A DNA stretch of 11,354 nucleotides from positions 1-11,354 of the forward strand of contig CAMNNV010000027.1 in NCBI GenBank assembly GCA_946546075.1. The letters run 5' to 3'. Both the position numbers and the translations under genes were made by a program. The notes beneath the pieces were generated by a model, which did not search any database, was not told the origin of the DNA, and was given only the letters and a program-made list of their open reading frames with translations. Of this stretch, positions 6,280-11,354 are shown piece after piece (the first letter of the stretch is position 1; every line of letters begins with the position of its first letter). Source of the stretch: an uncultured Bacillota bacterium. Lineage in GTDB: Bacteria > Bacillota > Clostridia > Peptostreptococcales > Anaerovoracaceae.

Positions 6280-8109
6280 ATGGACAATTCAATTTGGCTC
6301 ATCATCTGTGCTGCCATGATCTTCTTCATGCAGGCAGGTTATATCAGTTATGAAACAGGTCTTGTACAGAGCAAGAACGTTATTTCTGTTGCTGTGGAGA
6401 ACCTGTTTTCTCTGTCTGTAGGGCTTATCGTCTTCGGCTGCCTGGGATTTTTCATCATGTTTGGCAGATATCCGCAGGGTACAGAAGGATCCGCATTCTT
6501 CCTCGTACAGGCGATGTATGCGATGATAGCCGTTACCCTCTTTGCAGGCGCCATGTCCGAGAGGACAAGGATCACACCTCTCATCGTCGCAGCAGGTGTC
6601 GCAGCCGGCATAATCTATCCTGTGTTCGGCAGGTGGGTATGGTTCGGGCACTATGGCGGCGGCATGGGCTGGCTCGAAAAACTTGGATTCATGGATTTCT
6701 CCGGTGCCTGCGTCGTCAATATGACGGCAGGCTTCATCGCCCTCGCAGGTATCATCGTCGTTGGTCCCAGAAATGATTACACCGAAAACTCTTCTAACCG
6801 TCCCCTGGCCGTTATAGGCGTATTCATCATCTGGGTCGGCTGGTTTTTCTTTAACGGGGCATCCGCAACCATCGAAAGCGGTAAGATCCCTCTCATATTC
6901 TGCAACGTGGCCTTTGCAGGAGCTGCAGGCATCATCGGTGCGCTGGAAGCCAACTTCATGCGAAAAGAGCGCGGAGGATACCTCCTCTCCTGTTTCGACG
7001 GTGCTCTCAGCGGACTCGTTGCGATCACTGCACTATCTGCTTACTGTACACCTCTGGAAGCCGGCGTCGTCGGCTTCATGGCAGGCGCCCTCGCAGACTT
7101 TGCAGGAGCACTCATGGCTTACAATAAGCTTGATGACGTGGTCCACGTGGTGCCGATCCATCTCATCGGTGGCCTTGTAGGCACCATCTCCGTTGCAGGT
7201 TTCGCAGACATCGATTATCTCGTTACCGGAGACCGCGTCGACCAGCTTGGCGTTCAGATCATAACCGTGATCTTCAACGGCTTATGGGCTTTTGGTACAT
7301 CCTTCATCATGTTTGCCCTCATGAAAAAGTTCGGAAACCTCAGGATCACAGCTGAAGAAGAAGCCAAGGGTCTCAATGTCGTAGAGTTCGACGACCTTTT
7401 CTTCTGGAACAGGTACATGGAGACCAGCAACTATCAGCAGGAGATCCTGCGTAAGAACGAGCTGCTCCAGGAGCAGACCGAGCTTCTTACCAAGACGGAG
7501 GAGCAGGAGAAGCAAAAGCTCGCCCGCGACCTTCACGACGGCATGGGTCAGAGCCTTGCCGCAATGAAAGTCATGATGGGTGTGGGCAAGATGCAGGCTG
7601 CAAAAGGCGACGTCAAAGGTCTCACCGAAGTTGCAGACAAAGTGTCAGATCTTGCTGAAACCTCTATCTCTGAGATGAGAAATGTCATCAACAATCTCAG
7701 ACCTCTTGTCCTTCAGGAGGAGGGGCTCGAAGGCGGTATCAAGAGCCTCGTAAACAATGTCCAGGGTGCAGGTGGTCTCGAATGCATCCTTGAGATCACA
7801 GATCCGATTCCGCAATTCGACGATACGGTGAGCCTTAATCTATACCGGCTCATACAGGAATCCCTGACGAATGTGGTGAAGCATTCACAAGCTTCAAAAG
7901 TTGAAATCACATGTAAAAACAGTTATAATAATGGTTACTATACGTTCAAAGTCTCTGATAACGGCATTGGGTTCGAGCTTGACCCAAGCAACCCCGGTGT
8001 CGGGATCAAATCGATGAACAGCCGCATGCAGATGCTGGGCGGCAGATTCGATATTTTCAGCCACGAAGGAGACGGAACAACGATCTTTATGGAGGTGCCC
8101 ATCAAATGA
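6280..8109 (+). CDS. Ammonium transporter (Amt) domain fused to NarX/DesK-type sensor histidine kinase
   Basis: A 609-residue membrane sensor. Residues 1-350 form a full Amt-type membrane domain, expected to have 11 helices. Aligned by eye with E. coli AmtB: Trp121 (AmtB Trp148), Asp139 (Asp160), Phe191 (Phe215), Ser195 (Ser219) and His294 (His318) are kept, but Asn147 stands where the first twin His (His168) should be, and Tyr80 replaces the outer-gate Phe107. The Amt cytosolic tail motif is partly kept (LRITAEEEAKGL, 354-365) and runs into a helical coiled-coil-like linker (about 379-413). The HisKA_3 dimerisation region has phospho-acceptor His419 in ARDLHDGMGQ, including the HDxxxQ motif. 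The ATPase domain has the N box (Asn531), G1 DNGIGF (560-565) and G2 GVGI (573-576). GAGG at 6270-6273 supports the ATG at 6280. The gene overlaps the response regulator by 4 bases. It probably senses ammonium; residual transport is possible. Confidence 0.93.
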   Translation: MDNSIWLIICAAMIFFMQAGYISYETGLVQSKNVISVAVENLFSLSVGLIVFGCLGFFIMFGRYPQGTEGSAFFLVQAMYAMIAVTLFAGAMSERTRITPLIVAAGVAAGIIYPVFGRWVWFGHYGGGMGWLEKLGFMDFSGACVVNMTAGFIALAGIIVVGPRNDYTENSSNRPLAVIGVFIIWVGWFFFNGASATIESGKIPLIFCNVAFAGAAGIIGALEANFMRKERGGYLLSCFDGALSGLVAITALSAYCTPLEAGVVGFMAGALADFAGALMAYNKLDDVVHVVPIHLIGGLVGTISVAGFADIDYLVTGDRVDQLGVQIITVIFNGLWAFGTSFIMFALMKKFGNLRITAEEEAKGLNVVEFDDLFFWNRYMETSNYQQEILRKNELLQEQTELLTKTEEQEKQKLARDLHDGMGQSLAAMKVMMGVGKMQAAKGDVKGLTEVADKVSDLAETSISEMRNVINNLRPLVLQEEGLEGGIKSLVNNVQGAGGLECILEITDPIPQFDDTVSLNLYRLIQESLTNVVKHSQASKVEITCKNSYNNGYYTFKVSDNGIGFELDPSNPGVGIKSMNSRMQMLGGRFDIFSHEGDGTTIFMEVPIK

Positions 8110-8756
8110 TTTTTTCGCAGGACAAGATCACAAAACTTTATCTCGTTGATGACCACCAGGTCCTGAGAGAATCCCTCAAATATCTTCTGTCCCAGGAAGA
8201 AGATCTACAGATCATAGGCTGCGCAGATGACGGTCTTGATCTCGAAAACAAGTTATCAGAAGATGTTCCGGATGTCGTCCTGATGGATCTTTCTATGCCG
8301 AGACGCGACGGATTCGAAACGACCAAGGCACTCAAGAAAGCCTTCCCCGGGATCAAAATCATCGTACTGACGATGCACAAGTCCGAGAACACGGTAGCCA
8401 GAGCCTTCCGAAGCGGCTGCAACGGGTACGTCCTCAAGAACAATGCCCTTGAAGAGCTCATAGATGCTATCCGAAAAGTCATTGACGGCGAGGTATACGT
8501 GTCTGACGAGCTTACCCCTATGCTTGTCAATGGTTTCCTTGTAGCAGAGGACATGTCCAGCGAGCTTTCGGGAAGAGAATATGAGGTGATGAAGCTCCTT
8601 GCCGAAGGATATAACAACAAGGAGATCTCCGATATGCTCTCCATATCCGTAAGGACCGTAGAAACGCACAGAGCCAGCATCATGAAGAAACACAATTTCA
8701 AAAATATTACCGAGCTCGTATTATACGCTGTTCGCAACCATATCATCGAAGTATGA
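8106..8756 (+). CDS. NarL/FixJ-family response regulator, partner of the Amt-kinase
   Basis: A 216-residue DNA-binding response regulator. The receiver domain (about 10-125) has the acidic pocket Asp15-Asp16, phospho-acceptor Asp61 (LMDLSMP), Thr89 and Lys111 (YVLKN). The LuxR-type helix-turn-helix (about 153-210) shows LSGREYEVMKLLAEG, NKEISDML and SVRTVETHRASIMKK. Its ATG overlaps the kinase TGA (ATGA, 8106-8109), and GGAGGTG at 8091-8097 sits 8 bases upstream inside the kinase gene, so translation is coupled and the pair is almost certainly a cognate two-component system. NarL-type regulators usually pair with HisKA_3 kinases, as here. Targets are not in the window, except possibly its own promoter or the divergent HD gene. 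The operon ends at a terminator 14 bases after the stop. Confidence 0.95.
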   Translation: MIFSQDKITKLYLVDDHQVLRESLKYLLSQEEDLQIIGCADDGLDLENKLSEDVPDVVLMDLSMPRRDGFETTKALKKAFPGIKIIVLTMHKSENTVARAFRSGCNGYVLKNNALEELIDAIRKVIDGEVYVSDELTPMLVNGFLVAEDMSSELSGREYEVMKLLAEGYNNKEISDMLSISVRTVETHRASIMKKHNFKNITELVLYAVRNHIIEV

Positions 8757-8770
8757 TCAAAAAACTGCTG

Positions 8771-8798
8771 ACCCGCCTCCAGATGGGGCGGGTCTTTT
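8771..8798 (+). terminator. Intrinsic terminator of the Amt-kinase/regulator operon, probably bidirectional
   Basis: Stem ACCCGCC (8771-8777) with GGCGGGT (8787-8793), extended inward by CC/GG with a bulged T, then a T-rich TCTTTTC. On the minus strand the stem is followed after a few bases by TTTTTT, so it can also end transcription of the convergent dehydrogenase gene, whose stop is at 8812. Confidence 0.85.
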
Positions 8799-8811
8799 CA
8801 TGTCTGTGACT

Positions 8812-9831
8812 CTAGCTGAGCGCCACGATCTTGATTGCTTCTTTTGACATCGTTCTTTCGAAACCTTCATCGAGTTTATCCAGAACCGTAGTTTCTACGA
8901 TCCCGGTAAAATCGATCATATCTTTCTCTACGAGTCGTATCGCATATTCAAATTCGTCCAGAGTATAGCAGAATGTACCTCGGATCGTAAGTTCTCCTCT
9001 TCCCGCCGGAAGGAAATTGACCTGAGAATCATCGTGATACACGCCAACTAAGATCAGTTCTCCGTGTGGTTTGAGAAGAGGCAGCATTCCCCCAATGAGC
9101 GCAGCTACACCTGTGCACTCGAAGACGATATCTGCCTTGCCGTGTTTGAAACACTCTTTCATCTTTTCTTCAACGGACTCTGTGTCGCTGTAGACGATCT
9201 CTGCTCCATATCTTGATGCTGCAAGTTCCAGTCGTTCTTTGTCAGCTGCAGTCCCTGCGATCAGGATCGTCCCTGCTCCTGCGATCTTCGCGATCTGTGC
9301 AGTGTAAAGACCAATGGCACCCGGGCCATATACGAGTACATCTTTGCCCGGGATGAACTGGGATACTTTCCTGACGGCACTGTATGCTACTGCTACCGGT
9401 TCGATGGACGCACCAACAACAGGGTCAATATCATCAGCGACCTTGTGAAGTGATACTGCAGGAACTGCAACGTATTCTGCGAAACTTCCGTCTATATGTA
9501 TACCGATTTCCTTAAGATTCTCGCACTGAGCCTCGAAGCCGGCAAGGCACGCAGGACATGTGCCGCACTTGATGACGATGCTCGGTACAACCTTGTCGCC
9601 CACTTCATAACCTCTTACGGAAGCACCTTTTTCCACTATCTCACCAACGAATTCGTGGCCTGGGATCAGTCCTTCCTCAACTTCTCTGTATCCCTTATAA
9701 ATACCGAAGTCCGTTCCGCAGATACCAGTCGCCAATACCTTCACCAGCACCTGATCATCTGAGATCACAGGTCTTACTGCATCAGACTTCACAAGGCCGT
9801 ACTGACCGTTTTTCTTCTTCCATGAAAGCAT
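8812..9831 (-). CDS. Zinc-dependent medium-chain alcohol dehydrogenase (sorbitol/threonine dehydrogenase-like)
   Basis: A cytosolic NAD(P)-dependent oxidoreductase of 339 residues. The GroES-like N-terminal part has the catalytic zinc ligands Cys38 (GICGTD), His59-Glu60 (PGHEFVG) and probably Glu144 (SIEPVAVA). The structural zinc site is CX2CX2CX7C at Cys89, 92, 95 and 103. The Rossmann fold has GPGAIG at 169-174. After the second strand the sequence reads IAGTAADKERL, without the acidic residue typical for NAD, so NADP use is possible. The substrate is likely a polyol or secondary alcohol, but sequence alone does not decide it. AGGAGG, nine bases upstream, supports the ATG at 9831; this is one of two tandem Shine-Dalgarno copies. 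The gene follows the Nramp-like transporter by 97 bases, across a hairpin, so both may act on one compound. Confidence 0.9.
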   Translation of the reverse strand: MLSWKKKNGQYGLVKSDAVRPVISDDQVLVKVLATGICGTDFGIYKGYREVEEGLIPGHEFVGEIVEKGASVRGYEVGDKVVPSIVIKCGTCPACLAGFEAQCENLKEIGIHIDGSFAEYVAVPAVSLHKVADDIDPVVGASIEPVAVAYSAVRKVSQFIPGKDVLVYGPGAIGLYTAQIAKIAGAGTILIAGTAADKERLELAASRYGAEIVYSDTESVEEKMKECFKHGKADIVFECTGVAALIGGMLPLLKPHGELILVGVYHDDSQVNFLPAGRGELTIRGTFCYTLDEFEYAIRLVEKDMIDFTGIVETTVLDKLDEGFERTMSKEAIKIVALS

Positions 9832-9837
9832 ATGATA

Positions 9838-9859
9838 ATTCCTCCTATATTCCTCCTAT
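9838..9859 (-). repeat. 11-bp tandem repeat giving two consecutive Shine-Dalgarno sites
   Basis: ATTCCTCCTAT occurs twice without a gap (9838-9848 and 9849-9859). On the minus strand this gives AGGAGG twice, 9 and 20 bases before the dehydrogenase ATG at 9831. Only the proximal one has usable spacing; the distal one could act as a standby ribosome site. Confidence 0.8.
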
Positions 9860-9890
9860 GAGAAGAGCGGGCTATTCGCCCGCCCTTCTC
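9860..9890 (-). promoter_or_regulatory. Strong intercistronic RNA hairpin between transporter and dehydrogenase
   Basis: A 13-position stem (9860-9872 with 9878-9890) has 12 pairs, one A-C mismatch and a 5-base loop. It is GC-rich in the inner half. It is not followed by a T tract on the minus strand but directly by the tandem Shine-Dalgarno repeat, so it is not a standard terminator. A role in mRNA processing, in protecting one cistron, or in tuning translation of the dehydrogenase is inferred. Confidence 0.7.
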
Positions 9891-9936
9891 TGGCATGATT
9901 ATGAGTCTATTGTTATTACTAATGATGATTGTCGTT

Positions 9937-11340
9937 TTAGATTCCTACCATCTCAGCGATAGCGTGATCACTTGTGATCGGAATGATGCCCCATGTACCA
10001 AGCAGGTATGATACGGATACATACAGGAAGTAGCATGATGCAAGGATTCCCAGAACTGTGAGCCATGTTCCGCCTCTCTTTTCCTTAGGCAGGAGCTTCA
10101 GGCAGATGAATACTGCCAGTCCGCCGAAGATCGGGTAGAAGATGATTCCTTCGAGTACGGATCCCCAGCTTACGAATGTACCAGGAGTTGAAAGACCAAC
10201 TACTGCGAACAGGATGCCGCCAACACCCATGAAGAGGATAACGGCTCTTCTTACTGTCATCTCTGAAACGTTCTTCAGTGGTCCGTGGAACAGAGTCTTC
10301 AGAGCGTCTGCAAGAGCTCTTGACCAACCGTCGAATACTGCTACGGAAGTACTGAACAGGATCGCAGCTGCACCCAGCAGCCAGATCCAGTGTGCCCATG
10401 GGCCCAGAGGAGTTCCCAGCATGTTCGCTGTGATCAGGATGATGTCTCTTCCGTTCGGAACGTCGCCAACGGATGGAAGGATGGAGCCTGCGCAGATGAT
10501 GATGAAGATCGCGCAGATCGGCTGGATGATATAAGCCAGAGCCAGGTCCATACCGAAGATCTTTGAAGTTGCTTTGTAATCCTTCTGACCGAAGAGGTGA
10601 TATCCTTTTTCTTTTACCCAGTATGAGTAAGATGAAATAGCCATTACACCACCACCGGAATATCCGATTGCTGTTGTGATATTAGCGATTTCCGTAGGCT
10701 TAAAGTCTGCAACATTCCAAGGTGCTATGTGTGACAGGAACTCACCAATAGGTGGGAAGAGCATGATTCCGCAGATGAATACGGATACTACTACGATAGC
10801 GATCATGATCTTGCAGACCAGTTCTACTACTGCGTAACCCTTCTTGGATACAGGCAGATACATGGAAAGCAGGATAACGATGAGAGCTATCAGTTTTACT
10901 ACGAAGTTTCCGCCATCGTCGAACTCGACACCTGCGAAGTTCAGTGCGCCGTATACGGAAGCACCTACGCCCAGAGGCCAACCTACTGCCAGGAAGAATG
11001 CGATAAAGATCCATGGTATGAAGGTGATTACGATTGCCCAACCCTTAGGTCCCGGCAGATTGTAAAGACCATGTACGAATGTTTCGCCTGTTGCCAGAGT
11101 GTACCTTGCCAGTCTTTCTGTAACCCATACTTTGCAGAGGGCTGACAGAACAGGAACCCACAGGAGTCCCAGACCGTAAAGGGATGCGAAATAAGGAGTG
11201 ATGATTGCTTCACCAGATCCAATGGCTATTGAACACAGAACCAGTGATGGTCCCAGCCAGAGGACTTTTTCTTTGAACGTACGAGGCAGCTTCACCTCTT
11301 TGTCATTCAAAGTAATGAAAATGTCTTTGCTTTGTTCCAT
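9937..11340 (-). CDS. Nramp-superfamily transporter lacking the canonical metal-binding motifs
   Basis: A 467-residue membrane protein with about 11-12 hydrophobic helices and a soluble start of about 24 residues. The first helix begins GPSLVL and continues AIGSGEAIITPYFASLYG, like the start of Nramp (PF01566) proteins. However, the metal-coordinating DPGN of TM1 is replaced by GSGE (41-44). In the TM6 region, where Nramps have MPHNLxLHS, this protein has VMAISSYSYW (232-241), so the metal-binding His is absent though a Met (233) may remain. It therefore probably carries something other than Mn or Fe, by a LeuT-type fold. The substrate is unknown; the downstream dehydrogenase hints at an organic compound. 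The start at 11340 is supported by GAGG seven bases upstream. Its promoter lies beyond the right edge. The superfamily call is by eye and fairly safe; substrate is open. Confidence 0.8.
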   Translation of the reverse strand: MEQSKDIFITLNDKEVKLPRTFKEKVLWLGPSLVLCSIAIGSGEAIITPYFASLYGLGLLWVPVLSALCKVWVTERLARYTLATGETFVHGLYNLPGPKGWAIVITFIPWIFIAFFLAVGWPLGVGASVYGALNFAGVEFDDGGNFVVKLIALIVILLSMYLPVSKKGYAVVELVCKIMIAIVVVSVFICGIMLFPPIGEFLSHIAPWNVADFKPTEIANITTAIGYSGGGVMAISSYSYWVKEKGYHLFGQKDYKATSKIFGMDLALAYIIQPICAIFIIICAGSILPSVGDVPNGRDIILITANMLGTPLGPWAHWIWLLGAAAILFSTSVAVFDGWSRALADALKTLFHGPLKNVSEMTVRRAVILFMGVGGILFAVVGLSTPGTFVSWGSVLEGIIFYPIFGGLAVFICLKLLPKEKRGGTWLTVLGILASCYFLYVSVSYLLGTWGIIPITSDHAIAEMVGI

Positions 11341-11354
11341 TCCTTTACCTCTCA

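Noticed and set aside
8138..8746. A 202-codon open frame antisense to the response regulator
   Set aside because: Shadow of a well-supported gene; Ser/Thr/Leu-rich with no domain or ribosome binding site.
9860..9890. Intrinsic terminator after the transporter gene
   Set aside because: No T tract follows the stem on the minus strand; the sequence continues straight into Shine-Dalgarno motifs.
9937..11340. Ordinary amino-acid/APC or sodium symporter
   Set aside because: The first-helix pattern and overall arrangement fit the Nramp superfamily better, although both share the LeuT fold, so this stays a minor alternative.

Overview
The window looks like chromosomal DNA from an anaerobic Gram-positive bacterium of the Clostridia (Bacillota). 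The evidence is strong GGAGG-type ribosome binding sites, TGn-extended -10 promoters, intrinsic terminators, a DUF1292 (UPF0473, YrzB-like) protein, a C_GCAxxG_C_C redox protein, a DacF-type carboxypeptidase and the clostridial form of 3-phosphoglycerate dehydrogenase. Base composition is intermediate. I cannot name the genus from the sequence alone. There are no rRNA, tRNA, IS, phage or CRISPR features, and no gap between genes exceeds about 130 bases.

Left part (1-4345, minus strand): one leftward cluster reads dacF (D-Ala-D-Ala carboxypeptidase with an unusual Arg/Ser-repeat cytoplasmic tail), uvrC (nucleotide excision repair nuclease, start overlapping the dacF stop by one base), a DUF1292 protein with its own extended -10 promoter, and a cysteine-rich C_GCAxxG_C_C protein that runs off the left edge. 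dacF diverges from a rightward 3-phosphoglycerate dehydrogenase gene (serA-like, 4449-5579). Their two promoters interleave inside a 41-bp near-palindrome, so they probably exclude each other. serA ends at a strong terminator that can also serve the convergent HD-domain hydrolase gene (5629-6153, minus).

Centre (6154-8800): the notable system. A 126-bp intergenic region with nested inverted repeats leads into a two-gene operon. The first gene encodes an ammonium-transporter (Amt) domain fused through a coiled coil to a NarX/DesK-type histidine kinase. The second, overlapping by four bases, encodes a NarL/FixJ-type response regulator. In the Amt part the first of the two pore 'twin' histidines is replaced by Asn and the outer-gate Phe by Tyr, while the second His and other pore landmarks are kept. 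This fits a receptor or altered transporter that reports ammonium to a DNA-binding regulator. Amt-kinase fusions are known, for example in the anammox bacterium Kuenenia, so the fusion principle is not new. The His-to-Asn pore, the HisKA_3 kinase and the overlapping LuxR-type regulator deserve attention. No PII (GlnK) gene and no obvious target gene are adjacent. A good terminator closes the operon.

Right part (8812-11340, minus): a two-gene unit of an Nramp-superfamily transporter followed by a zinc-dependent medium-chain alcohol dehydrogenase. The transporter lacks the canonical TM1 metal-binding DPGN motif and the TM6 MPH motif, so its substrate is probably not a divalent metal. The genes are separated by a 12-bp-stem hairpin directly followed by an 11-bp tandem duplication that gives two consecutive Shine-Dalgarno sequences, suggesting separate expression control of the dehydrogenase.
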